Below, piece after piece: positions 7,465 through 15,568 of a stretch of DNA of 49,456 nt. A program made the translations under genes and the position numbers. Position 1 is the stretch's first letter. Every line of letters begins with the position of its first letter. The notes beneath the pieces were generated by a model that saw nothing but the letters and a program-made list of their open reading frames with translations, was not told the origin of the DNA and made no database searches. This stretch comes from Clostridia bacterium (GTDB taxonomy: Bacteria > Bacillota > Clostridia > Christensenellales > Aristaeellaceae): positions 1 through 49,456 of the forward strand of contig JAGBBA010000066.1 in NCBI GenBank assembly GCA_017938695.1, read 5' to 3'.

Positions 7465-7944
7465 ATGTTCAGGAGATCGCCATCGACCCGTTCACTCTGT
7501 TTGAGTGCCATCATCGCCGCGCTGTATGCCGCGCTGACGCTGATGCTCCCCGCGCTGTCCTTCGGCGCAGTGCAGTGCCGCCTTTCCGAGGCGCTGACGC
7601 TGCTGCCCCTGGTGCTGCCGCAGTCCGTGCCCGGCCTGTTCGTGGGCTGCGTGGTGGCCAATCTGCTTAGCCCCGTGGGTATCTGGGACGTGCTGTTCGG
7701 CTCCCTGGCCACGCTGCTGGCCGCCCTTGGCACCTACGCATTGCGCAAAAAGCCGCTGCTGGCCGCGGCCTGCCCGGTCATCAGCAACGGGCTGATCATC
7801 GGCGTGATGCTCTCGGTGGTGTACAGCTTGCCCGCCGTGCTGACCATCCTCCAGGTGGCCGCCGGGGAAACGCTGGCTGTGGCCGCAGGCTACGGGCTGC
7901 TCAAGGCTTTCAGAGGGCGAATTGACTGGAAAAAGCTACAATAA
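7465..7944 (+). CDS. queT: QueT-family ECF transporter S component
   Basis: Small integral membrane protein of 159 residues with five to six hydrophobic segments. It resembles QueT, the substrate-binding component of an energy-coupling-factor importer for queuosine precursors. Diagnostic stretches are QCRLSEALTLLPLVLPQ, VPGLFVGCVVANLLSP and WDVLFGSLATLLAAL. It would need the shared EcfA/EcfA'/EcfT module, which is not in this window. The ATG at 7465 is fixed by AGGAGGT; the frame is open further upstream but without a start signal. It is a single-gene unit with its own promoter and terminator. Confidence 0.85.
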   Translation: MFRRSPSTRSLCLSAIIAALYAALTLMLPALSFGAVQCRLSEALTLLPLVLPQSVPGLFVGCVVANLLSPVGIWDVLFGSLATLLAALGTYALRKKPLLAAACPVISNGLIIGVMLSVVYSLPAVLTILQVAAGETLAVAAGYGLLKAFRGRIDWKKLQ

Positions 7945-7958
7945 ATGTGCAAAAAAGG

Positions 7959-7980
7959 GACGGCTTTTGGCCGTCTTTTT
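7959..7980 (+). terminator. Rho-independent terminator after queT
   Basis: GACGGC/GCCGTC arms, loop TTTTG, followed by TTTTT. Confidence 0.9.
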
Positions 7981-8029
7981 CGTTTGTTTATCGTACAGCT
8001 GATGAATTCATGAATTTTTACAGAAATGT

Positions 8030-8058
8030 TTCCATTATAGGGCATTCTGTGGTATAAT
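8030..8058 (+). promoter_or_regulatory. Promoter of the maf-mreBCD cluster
   Basis: TTCCAT (8030-8035), 17-base spacer, TATAAT (8053-8058) with an extended -10 (TGG before the hexamer). A near-identical arrangement, TTCCAT-17-TATAAT, drives the HAD phosphatase gene at 19473. Confidence 0.65.
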
Positions 8059-8097
8059 ACAGGATGGAATGTCCTGACGATTCGGAGGCAGACCCTG

Positions 8098-8679
8098 ATG
8101 GAAGAAATTCGGCTGATCCTGGCGTCGCAATCCCCGCGGCGCAGGGAGTTAATGAGCTTGACCGGCATCCCCTTTCTGGTGGATGCACCTGAAGTAGACG
8201 AAACCTGCACCCTGGGCGCACGGGAAGCTGTGCTGGAGCTGAGCCGCCGCAAAGCCCTGGCCGCAGCGGACAAGCACCCCGGCAAGGTGATCCTGGCCAG
8301 CGATACCCTGGTGGCCGTGGACGACGTTCCCCTGGGCAAACCCCAGGATGAGGAAGACGCCTTCCGCATGCTGCGCAGCCTGTCTGACAGGTGGCACCAG
8401 GTTTACACCGGCGTGTGCGTGGTGAGCGAATCTGGCGAAGTCCACGCCGATGTGGAGGCTACCGACGTGCGCTTCGGCCCCATGAGCGTCGAGGCCATCC
8501 GCGCCTACATCGCCACCGGCGAACCCATGGACAAGGCCGGTGCCTACGCCCTGCAAGGCATTGCAGGCCTGTGGATCGAGGAGATCCGCGGCTCCCACAC
8601 CAATGTGATCGGCCTGCCCCTCACCCTGACCCGCCGCCTGCTGGAGCAATGCGGCCTTTATCCCCTGAACACGCACTGA
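8098..8679 (+). CDS. maf: Maf-family nucleotide pyrophosphatase
   Basis: House-cleaning nucleoside triphosphate pyrophosphatase of 193 residues. Members hydrolyse dTTP/UTP or modified nucleotides and overexpression affects septation. Motifs in order: ILASQSPRRRELM near residue 7, SDTLVAVDD near residue 80, GKPQDEEDAFRML, and MDKAGAYALQGIAG near residue 141 with the catalytic-site lysine. Ribosome site CGGAGG. It heads the mreBCD-PBP2-minD-rodA run, its common location in Firmicutes. The gap to mreB (43 bases) contains a CGCTGCC/GGCAGCG hairpin. Confidence 0.95.
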   Translation: MEEIRLILASQSPRRRELMSLTGIPFLVDAPEVDETCTLGAREAVLELSRRKALAAADKHPGKVILASDTLVAVDDVPLGKPQDEEDAFRMLRSLSDRWHQVYTGVCVVSESGEVHADVEATDVRFGPMSVEAIRAYIATGEPMDKAGAYALQGIAGLWIEEIRGSHTNVIGLPLTLTRRLLEQCGLYPLNTH

Positions 8680-8722
8680 CCGCTGCCCGGCAGCGTTGAC
8701 CATAGATGAACGGAGTGAACAC

Positions 8723-9748
8723 ATGGCATTTTTCGCACCCGATATCGGCATTGATCTGGGTACTTCCAATACAGTCGTATACGTCCGCGGACGCGGCATC
8801 GTGATCAGCGAGCCCACCATGGTGGTGGTGGATTCCAACAACAAGCGCAATGTGCGCGCTGTGGGCGACGAGGCGAAGTTCCTCCTGGGCCGCACCAGCG
8901 ACGCGCTCACCGTGGTGAAGCCCCTGAAAAACGGCTCCATTTCGGATTTCGACATGACCGAGATGCTCATCCGCTACTTTATCCGCAAGGCCATCGGCGT
9001 GAGCCACGTCATCAAGCCCAAGGTGGTAGTGTCCATCCCCGTGGGCCTGCCTGCCGTGTCCCGCAAGGCCGTCAGCGAGGCGGCTGAGGTAGCCGGTGCC
9101 AAGACTGTTTTCCTGGTGGAGAAGCCCTTTGCCGCAGCCATCGGCTCCGGCCTGCCCGTTTATGAACCCGTGGGCAGCATGGTCGTCGATATCGGCGGCG
9201 GCACCACCGATGTGGCCGTGGTGTCCCTGGGCGGCCTGGTGGTGGCGCAGTCCATCCAGGTGGGCGGCTCCAAGATGGACGAGGCCATCATCAACTACAT
9301 CAAGCGCGAGTTCAACATGCTCATCGGCGACCGCACTGCCGAGGACGTGAAGCTGGACCTGGCCGCTGCCATGCCCCTGAGCGAAGGCCGCCATGTGCGC
9401 ATCCGCGGCCGCGACCTGCTCTCCCCCCAGGCTATGGATATCGAGTTTACCTCTGCCCAGGCCCATGAGGCCATCAAGGAGCCCTGCCGCGCCATCCTGG
9501 CTGCCATCAAGTGGGTGCTGGAACGCACGCCCCCGGAGCTGGCTGCCGATATCATGCGCAGCGGTGTGCATCTCACCGGCGGCGGTGCGCAGCTGTTTGC
9601 CATGGATCAGTTCATCGCCACCGAACTGGGCATTCCCGTGCTCATCGCCAAGGAGCCCGAGGACTGCACCGTGATGGGCCTTGGCTACCTGGTGGAGAAC
9701 ATGCAGCTGCTGCAGAACCTGGGCAAGCAGGGCTTTAACAACGACTGA
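8723..9748 (+). CDS. mreB: Rod-shape protein MreB
   Basis: Bacterial actin that forms membrane-associated filaments guiding the elongation machinery; 341 residues, family length. The nucleotide-binding motifs are clear: IGIDLGTSNTVVYV near residue 7 (phosphate 1), VSIPVGLPAVSRKAV, DIGGGTTDVAVVSLGG near residue 156 (phosphate 2) and LTGGGAQLFAMD near residue 285 (adenosine). Start ATG follows GGAGTG. mreC follows 30 bases later. The order maf-mreB-mreC-mreD-PBP2 is classical and points to a rod-shaped or at least elongating cell. Confidence 0.97.
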   Translation: MAFFAPDIGIDLGTSNTVVYVRGRGIVISEPTMVVVDSNNKRNVRAVGDEAKFLLGRTSDALTVVKPLKNGSISDFDMTEMLIRYFIRKAIGVSHVIKPKVVVSIPVGLPAVSRKAVSEAAEVAGAKTVFLVEKPFAAAIGSGLPVYEPVGSMVVDIGGGTTDVAVVSLGGLVVAQSIQVGGSKMDEAIINYIKREFNMLIGDRTAEDVKLDLAAAMPLSEGRHVRIRGRDLLSPQAMDIEFTSAQAHEAIKEPCRAILAAIKWVLERTPPELAADIMRSGVHLTGGGAQLFAMDQFIATELGIPVLIAKEPEDCTVMGLGYLVENMQLLQNLGKQGFNND

Positions 9749-9778
9749 CCGCTTCAACATAAAGCGAGGTGACCCCTT

Positions 9779-11260
9779 ATGGCACGAAGAGACCGCCACG
9801 CGCAGGAGCCTGAACAGCAGGACATCCTGCCCGTTTATGATGATTTCAAGTTCGACGATCTGGACAGCATCACCCGGGATCTGCCCGGTCAGAAGAGCGA
9901 AGAGCCCGCCGCAGCCGACGCTGACCAGACCGATTCCGATACCCCCGAGGCCGCGCTGCGCAAGCTGCAGGCCGACCGTGACGCCGCCCAGGAGCTGGAG
10001 GACAACGCCACCCTGGTGGGCCGCATGAAGAAAAAACGCCGCCATTCCGCCATGGTGAAAGCCGAGGAAAAGCGCGAGCGCAAGGAAGTTCCCGGCGGGC
10101 TGCGCAAGGTGATCATGGTGACCCTGTCCATCGTGATCATCGGCTTTGCAGGTTTGATGCTGGCCTTCCGCTTTATCCCCGATGCACCGGCCTTCCTGGG
10201 CGTGCCCGAGGGCATGCTGGCCAACATCGTGACCCCTGTGCAGTCGGTGTTTTCCTCCATCACGGAGAGCTTCACCGGCTATATGCGCACGCTGAAGCTG
10301 CGCGCCAACCTGGAATCGGAATACAACAAGCTCCGCGCTGAAAACGAGCAGCTGGTCTACCAGGCCATGCTGGCGGATGAATTGCAGCAGCAGCTTTCCC
10401 AGTTTGAAAACATGTACGACGAAATGTCGGTGAACGAGAACATGAAGCCCATCGCCTGCACCGTGATCGGCAAGGGCGACGGCAACTATTTCTCCACCTT
10501 CACCATTAACCGCGGCAGCCGCGACGGCATTGAGGAATACATGGCCGTAACCATCTCCGGCGCGCTGGTGGGCTACACCGAAAACGTGACGGAGACCAAG
10601 AGCCAGGTTCGCACCATTATCGACAGCGAGGCCTCCATTGCAGGCCTGATCCAGTCCAGCCGCGATCAGGGCACCGTCCGCGGCACCCTGGGCATCGACG
10701 GCAAACCCATGTGCCGCATGTACTACCTGCCCGACGACCACCTGCCCCGCCCCGGCGATATCGTGGTCACCTCCGGCGTAGGCATGTCCTTCCCCAAAGG
10801 CATTCCCATCGGCACGGTGCGCGAGTCCACCCGCGGCATGGACGCCAACAAGCAGTACATCGTGGTGGAACCCAGTGCAGACTTTGAGCACATCGAATAT
10901 GTGATCGTTCTGCGCTACAAGCCCGCTGCCGAGGCTGTTCAGGGCCGTGAAATCTCCAGTTACAGCGAATTCGTTCCCCTGGAGACCGCCCGGCCCATGC
11001 CCACGCTGCGCATCGGCAATACCAACGTGTGGGGCGAAACGCCCACCCCGGCACCCAGCATGACCCCCGTGCCTGCTACCCCCACGCCCACTGCGTCGCC
11101 CACGCCCTCGCCCACGCCGGAACCCACCATTGCCGGCCCCGTGTACGAGTATCAGGTGTTCAGCGACGATCCTACGCCTACCCCGTCCCCCAGCCCCACG
11201 CCTTCCCCCACGCCCTACATCACCCTTTCCCCTGCCGACATGACCTACGAGGAGGATTAA
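9779..11260 (+). CDS. mreC: Rod-shape protein MreC with long N- and C-terminal tails
   Basis: Bitopic membrane protein linking MreB to PBP2 outside the membrane. The cytoplasmic N-terminus of about 110 residues is charged and much longer than usual. One membrane span lies at about 110-132. A coiled coil follows (about 168-215, with LRAENEQL), then the beta-barrel MreC domain with YFSTFTINRGSRDGI and VVTSGVGMSFPKGIPIG, ending near residue 400. The last 80 or so residues are Thr/Pro/Ser repeats (TPTP, PTPSPTP), probably a flexible outside tail. The total of 493 residues compares with about 270-300 for typical MreC. The ATG follows GAGGTGA. Confidence 0.95.
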   Translation: MARRDRHAQEPEQQDILPVYDDFKFDDLDSITRDLPGQKSEEPAAADADQTDSDTPEAALRKLQADRDAAQELEDNATLVGRMKKKRRHSAMVKAEEKRERKEVPGGLRKVIMVTLSIVIIGFAGLMLAFRFIPDAPAFLGVPEGMLANIVTPVQSVFSSITESFTGYMRTLKLRANLESEYNKLRAENEQLVYQAMLADELQQQLSQFENMYDEMSVNENMKPIACTVIGKGDGNYFSTFTINRGSRDGIEEYMAVTISGALVGYTENVTETKSQVRTIIDSEASIAGLIQSSRDQGTVRGTLGIDGKPMCRMYYLPDDHLPRPGDIVVTSGVGMSFPKGIPIGTVRESTRGMDANKQYIVVEPSADFEHIEYVIVLRYKPAAEAVQGREISSYSEFVPLETARPMPTLRIGNTNVWGETPTPAPSMTPVPATPTPTASPTPSPTPEPTIAGPVYEYQVFSDDPTPTPSPSPTPSPTPYITLSPADMTYEED

Positions 11261-11264
11261 GCCT

Positions 11265-11876
11265 GTGCTGCGATTTCTCAAAGCCGTGTGGCAGGCGGGA
11301 AGCTCCCAGTTCAAGTTCTTCTTCGTGGTGCTGATGGGCTATCTCTTCCAGGTGTGCGTGATGCCCTACATCCGCATCGGCGACGTTACGCCCAACCTGC
11401 TGTTTGCCATCACCGGCATCCTCACCATCGGCTACGGCAAGCTGCGCGCGCTGTGGGTGGGCTGCATCTACGGTATTCTGATGGAAACCATGGTGCCCTC
11501 CATCCGTGCGTTGAACCTGGTGCTTTATCCCCTCAGTGCCGGATTCCTCAGCATGTTCTTCGCCGACAAAAGCGAAAAGAAGCTGGAATACGAGCGTTCC
11601 ATCGGCAAGGCTGGCCGCAACGTGAATGCCTATCTGCGCACCCTGGCCTGCGCCGCCGCCAACACCCTGATCTACGAGATCGTCAACGTGGTGTATATGT
11701 ACCTGGGCGGCGCCGAGCTCAGCGGAGCCATCATCTCCAAGGCCCTGGCGAACGTGTTCTGGACCACCGTTCTCACCGCCGTCATCATGGTGCCGGTGCG
11801 CCGCTTCCTGGGCTTTAAGAAGCGCAAAAAGGAGAAAAAGCCCGACAAGCCTGCTTATCACATTGGCCGGGTATGA
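11265..11876 (+). CDS. mreD: Rod-shape protein MreD
   Basis: Polytopic membrane partner of MreC, 203 residues with about five to six hydrophobic segments, among them FFFVVLMGYLFQVCVMPYI and LLFAITGILTIGYG. The start is GTG at 11265, set by GAGGAGG ten bases upstream inside the end of mreC. The C-terminus is lysine-rich (KKRKKEKKPDKP) and cytoplasmic. MreD sequences are weakly conserved, so the call rests on the membrane pattern plus its fixed position after mreC. PBP2 follows 65 bases later. Confidence 0.92.
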   Translation: MLRFLKAVWQAGSSQFKFFFVVLMGYLFQVCVMPYIRIGDVTPNLLFAITGILTIGYGKLRALWVGCIYGILMETMVPSIRALNLVLYPLSAGFLSMFFADKSEKKLEYERSIGKAGRNVNAYLRTLACAAANTLIYEIVNVVYMYLGGAELSGAIISKALANVFWTTVLTAVIMVPVRRFLGFKKRKKEKKPDKPAYHIGRV

Positions 11877-11941
11877 TTCCGGCCCCTTCCCACGCCTTGG
11901 CGGCCTGATCCTATCAGTGCCGCTGGAAAGGAGGTTCCTGC

Positions 11942-14506
11942 ATGAATAAACTGTCCAAGGGCATGCGCTGGCGTTATTTATCCTTTATCGCCGTGCTGCT
12001 GGTGATGTTCACCTACCTGGCATCGGGCCTGGTGCGCCTGCAGCTGGTAGAATCCGAAGAGCACGCCACCGATGCCGAGGATGCCCGCACCAAGACCATT
12101 GCCCTGCGCGGCAAGCGCGGCAACATCACCGACGCCGACTCCGTTGTTCTGGCCGAGGACGAACTGATCTACAACGTCACCTTCTACAAGGATGCATCCC
12201 AGACCAGCCGCGCCAACTACCTGGCCTACACCCAGTCCATTGTGGATACCATCCAGATCATTGAGAAAAACGGCGGTGAGCTGGCCATCGACTTTGTGAT
12301 CGAGCGCAATGAAGAAACCGGCGAGTGGCAGTTCAACTTCGGTTCCGGCGTCAGTGAAAAGGTGCTGGAAAAGCGCGAAAGCCAGTGGCGCAGCAACAAC
12401 TACCTCACCAGCATGACCAGATACCCCACCGCGGAAACGTGCATCGACAAGCTGCGCGACCGCTTCCGCATGGCCACCACCGAGGAAGAGCGTCAGGCCC
12501 TGCTGGCCTACGACGACGAGAAGGATTACGCCTATGTGGACGTGCTGATGGTGGACGAAGCTACCATGCTCAAGGTGATGTCCGTCTTCTCCGAAATGCA
12601 GATGAACGTGTTCAACTCCCAGCCCATCGTGATCGCTGAGGATGTGAAATACGAAACCGTCATCGAGGTGGAAACCAAGTCCATGTCCCTGGCAGGCATG
12701 GAGATCGCCGTGGGCACCAAGCGCGTTTATCCCCGCTCCACCCTGGCCAGCCAGATCATCGGCTACACCGGTGCTATCCCCAGCCAGAACAAGTGGAACG
12801 AGCTGCGCGCCAAGGGTTATTCTTACAACGATACCATCGGCCGCGACGGCATTGAATCCTCCATGGAGGACTGGCTGACCCAGAACTCCTCCCTGCGCCA
12901 GGGCAGCCGCGTGGTGGAGCGCGACCAGCTGTCGAAGGTGGTGCGCGAGCTCTCCTACACCGAGCCCCAGGACGGCAACAACGTGAAGCTGACCATGTTC
13001 GCCAGCTATCAGCAGGTGGCGGAACGCGCCATTGCTGACAACGTGAACTCCGTGCGCAACGAACAGGAAAAGCTGATGGTCAGCGATGCCTGGCTGGAAA
13101 GCAACAAAGAAGACATCGCCAACCGCGACTGGGAAACCTACCCCATGGATCTGGCCGAGCACGGCTGTATGATCGTGCTGGACATGAAGTGCAACGTGCT
13201 GGCCATGGCCAACTACCCCACCTACGACCTGAACGCCCTGGTGGCCGGCGGCGATGAAGCCATCGCCATCCTGTCCGACGAGCGCAATCTGCTTTTGAAC
13301 TACGGCATCCATGCCCGCGGCACCCCCGGCTCCATTTTCAAGATGGTCACCGGCTACGGTGCGCTGGCCGAAGGTGAACTCAAGCCCAACGAACGCATTT
13401 CCGACCAGGGCTACTTCACCACCTACAACAACGATACCACCACCGCCCCCCGCTGCTGGATCCCCCTGAGCAGCGTGGGCAAAAAGCACATGAACCAGAC
13501 CATCGTGGAAGGTCTGACCAACTCCTGCAACTTCTTCTTCTACGAGCTGGGCCACCGCCTGGGTGAAGAGCGGCTCTACCGCTACGCCGCCCTGTTCGGC
13601 CTCACCTCCCGCACGGGTATCGACCTGCCCGGCGAAGTCCGCAGCGTGGTGGGTTCGCAGAACACCCTGTACGACACCACCAAGGCCATGAACGAAGCCA
13701 GTCAGGATACCTCCCTGCCCATCATCGTTTTCAACTCCATCAAGAAGCACCTGCGCAACTGCGGTGCCTCCCGCAACCTGGAATACGACGACGAACGCCT
13801 TTCCGTCTGCGCCAAGCGACTGATGGACATGGCCGTCAACTATCCCGAAAGCCAGTGGCTGGACAACATGCGTACCATCCTGATGGAAGAACTGAACATG
13901 ACCAAAGAGATGGTCTACCTGCAGTCCGTCATCGGCGATACCTACAACTACATGAACGATATCAAGTGGGGTGGTGCCCAGACGATCCTGACCGGCATCG
14001 GCCAGTCCGTTACCGTGATCACCCCCATTGCGGCCGCGCGCTACGTATGCACCATCGCCAACGGCGGCAATGTCTACAATGTTTCCATCATCGACTCCAT
14101 CACCTCGCCCGAGGGTGAGATCCTCACCCAGCGCGAGCCCGAGCTGATCACCACCCTTGAATATGCCGAGGAGTATCTCCCCTTGATACACCGCGGCATG
14201 AAAGGCGTGGTTGACGATACGGGCACGGCCAAGCAGCACTTCCGCGGATTTGCCTACCAGGACCAAATCGCCGCTAAAACAGGTACTGCTCAGGTTACCC
14301 GTATCGACCTGGAAAACAACGCCTGGTTCGTGACCTTCGCTCCCTACGAGAATCCTGAGATCGCCATCGCGGTCTTCATCCCCAACGGCTATTCCGGCGG
14401 ATGGGCCTCTCCTGCCGCCCGCGACTTCATTCAGTGGTACATGGATCAGAAGACCCTCCGCACCACCGACTACGTCCTCCCCTCCGGCAACAGCCTCGCG
14501 CCTTAA
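11942..14506 (+). CDS. mrdA: Penicillin-binding protein 2 (elongasome transpeptidase), enlarged
   Basis: Class B PBP that cross-links peptidoglycan with RodA. It has an N-terminal anchor at about 12-32, a large pedestal/dimerisation region, then the transpeptidase motifs: SIFK with the nucleophile Ser464, SCN at 528-530 and KTG at 779-781. All three catalytic motifs are intact. At 854 residues it is much longer than classical PBP2 (around 630-720). The distance from SxN to KTG is 250 residues, against about 157 in E. coli PBP2. The extra part includes a charged helical block around 575-670. AAAGGAGG precedes the ATG. The stop codon lies inside the first hairpin of the next repeat array. Confidence 0.94.
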   Translation: MNKLSKGMRWRYLSFIAVLLVMFTYLASGLVRLQLVESEEHATDAEDARTKTIALRGKRGNITDADSVVLAEDELIYNVTFYKDASQTSRANYLAYTQSIVDTIQIIEKNGGELAIDFVIERNEETGEWQFNFGSGVSEKVLEKRESQWRSNNYLTSMTRYPTAETCIDKLRDRFRMATTEEERQALLAYDDEKDYAYVDVLMVDEATMLKVMSVFSEMQMNVFNSQPIVIAEDVKYETVIEVETKSMSLAGMEIAVGTKRVYPRSTLASQIIGYTGAIPSQNKWNELRAKGYSYNDTIGRDGIESSMEDWLTQNSSLRQGSRVVERDQLSKVVRELSYTEPQDGNNVKLTMFASYQQVAERAIADNVNSVRNEQEKLMVSDAWLESNKEDIANRDWETYPMDLAEHGCMIVLDMKCNVLAMANYPTYDLNALVAGGDEAIAILSDERNLLLNYGIHARGTPGSIFKMVTGYGALAEGELKPNERISDQGYFTTYNNDTTTAPRCWIPLSSVGKKHMNQTIVEGLTNSCNFFFYELGHRLGEERLYRYAALFGLTSRTGIDLPGEVRSVVGSQNTLYDTTKAMNEASQDTSLPIIVFNSIKKHLRNCGASRNLEYDDERLSVCAKRLMDMAVNYPESQWLDNMRTILMEELNMTKEMVYLQSVIGDTYNYMNDIKWGGAQTILTGIGQSVTVITPIAAARYVCTIANGGNVYNVSIIDSITSPEGEILTQREPELITTLEYAEEYLPLIHRGMKGVVDDTGTAKQHFRGFAYQDQIAAKTGTAQVTRIDLENNAWFVTFAPYENPEIAIAVFIPNGYSGGWASPAARDFIQWYMDQKTLRTTDYVLPSGNSLAP

Positions 14507-14689
14507 GGGGACTCTGTCCCCTTAAGAATCCCCTGCCAGAGGGCGCTGCCCTCTGGACTCCCGCTCAAGGGTCTTCGACCCTTGAGAATCCCATTCGGGG
14601 ATGGCGTTTGGTTCGCACATAAGCTGGGGTCACGGTGCGCAACGGGCGCACCGCGACGCGATACAGCAACGCTGGAGTACCACACTCTC
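14496..14689. repeat. Palindrome array in the minC position
   Basis: Hairpins in series: CTTAAGGGGAC/GTCCCCTTAAG, whose left arm contains the PBP2 stop codon; CCAGAGGGC/GCCCTCTGG; CTCAAGGGTC/GACCCTTGAG; and ATCCC/GGGAT with CATTCGGGGAT. After a linker comes a larger palindrome at about 14627-14660 (GGTCACGGTGCGC and GGGCGCACCG). No gene fits in this 246-base interval between PBP2 and minD, where related clusters carry minC. Confidence 0.8.
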
Positions 14690-14738
14690 AATTCATCATT
14701 CCTAATTCATCATTCCTAATTCCAATTTTCAATTCCTT
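14690..14738. repeat. Tandem heptamer repeat before minD
   Basis: Units AATTCAT, CATTCCT, AATTCAT, CATTCCT, AATTCCA and decayed copies run up to the minD ribosome site. They are preceded by CCACACTCTC, much as at yhbY (CCACACTTTC). Confidence 0.75.
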
Positions 14739-14752
14739 TTCGAGGTGATTTT

Positions 14753-15568
14753 ATGGGTCTCACTTGGATGATCGCTTCCGGCAAAGGCGGCGTAGGTAAG
14801 TCCACCATTGCATCTGCACTGGCCATTGCGCTGGCCAAGCGCGATTTGAAGGTCTGCATTATTGATGCTGACATCGGCCTGCGCGACCAGGATGCCATTC
14901 TCGGCCTGGCCGACCGCATCGTTTACGACCTGGTGGACGTGGCCCACAAGGACTGCCGCCTGCCCCAGGCCCTGGTCAGCCCTACCGATATGCCCAACCT
15001 GACCCTGCTGCCTGCGGCGCAGTTTGCCCGTGCCAAGGAGCTGGAGCCCAAGGCCTTCCGCCGCATCCTGATGATGCTCAAGGAAACCAACGACCACGTC
15101 ATCATCGACTGCCCTGCCGGCATCGAGCGCAGCCTCCGCGGCCTGATGAACGAGATGATCGACAAGACCATCGTCGTTTGCACCCCCGATGACGTGTGCA
15201 TCCGCAATGCCGAGCGCGTGGTGGCCCTCATGCAGGAGAAGAACCTGCCCCGGCCCCAGCTGATCGTGAACCGCCTGAACGCGCAGCTGATCCAGCACGA
15301 CGAGATGTACACCGCCCGCACCGTGGCCCAGACCCTGGACCTGGAGCTGCTGGGCGAAGTGCCCGAGGAGAGCATGATCTACCGTGCCCTGCTCAAGCAC
15401 ATGAGCATCATGGACGTGGAGTGCGAAGGCTGCGAGGCTCTGGACCGCATTGCACGCCGCATGATCGGCTTCGACCTGGATCTGCCTGCTTATGGCGCGG
15501 TGAAGCCCACCTTCTTCCGCCGCCTCTTCGGCCCCAAGCTCAAGGAGGTCAAGCGACTTGATTGCTGA
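14753..15568 (+). CDS. minD: Septum-site ATPase MinD
   Basis: Membrane-cycling deviant-Walker ATPase that positions the division site, 271 residues. SGKGGVGKST near residue 9 is the deviant Walker A with the signature lysine. IIDADIGLRDQD is switch I and VIIDCPAGIE near residue 118 is Walker B. Near the C-terminus FFRRLFG resembles the amphipathic membrane-targeting helix. GAGGTGA precedes the ATG. rodA starts inside its last codons. The expected partners minC (before) and minE (after) are absent, so it may work with a distant MinC or another adaptor such as DivIVA. It could instead be a MinD-like positioning ATPase, but the rod-cluster context favours MinD. Confidence 0.92.
   Translation: MGLTWMIASGKGGVGKSTIASALAIALAKRDLKVCIIDADIGLRDQDAILGLADRIVYDLVDVAHKDCRLPQALVSPTDMPNLTLLPAAQFARAKELEPKAFRRILMMLKETNDHVIIDCPAGIERSLRGLMNEMIDKTIVVCTPDDVCIRNAERVVALMQEKNLPRPQLIVNRLNAQLIQHDEMYTARTVAQTLDLELLGEVPEESMIYRALLKHMSIMDVECEGCEALDRIARRMIGFDLDLPAYGAVKPTFFRRLFGPKLKEVKRLDC

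Noticed and set aside
11978-14266. A 762-residue minus-strand frame opposite PBP2, and similar ones opposite obgE, mreB-mreC and PBP1A
   Set aside because: Shadow frames from codon bias; no motifs and no start signals.
14496-14740. An insertion sequence in place of minC
   Set aside because: No transposase frame, terminal inverted repeats or target duplication could be identified; only palindromes and heptamers.
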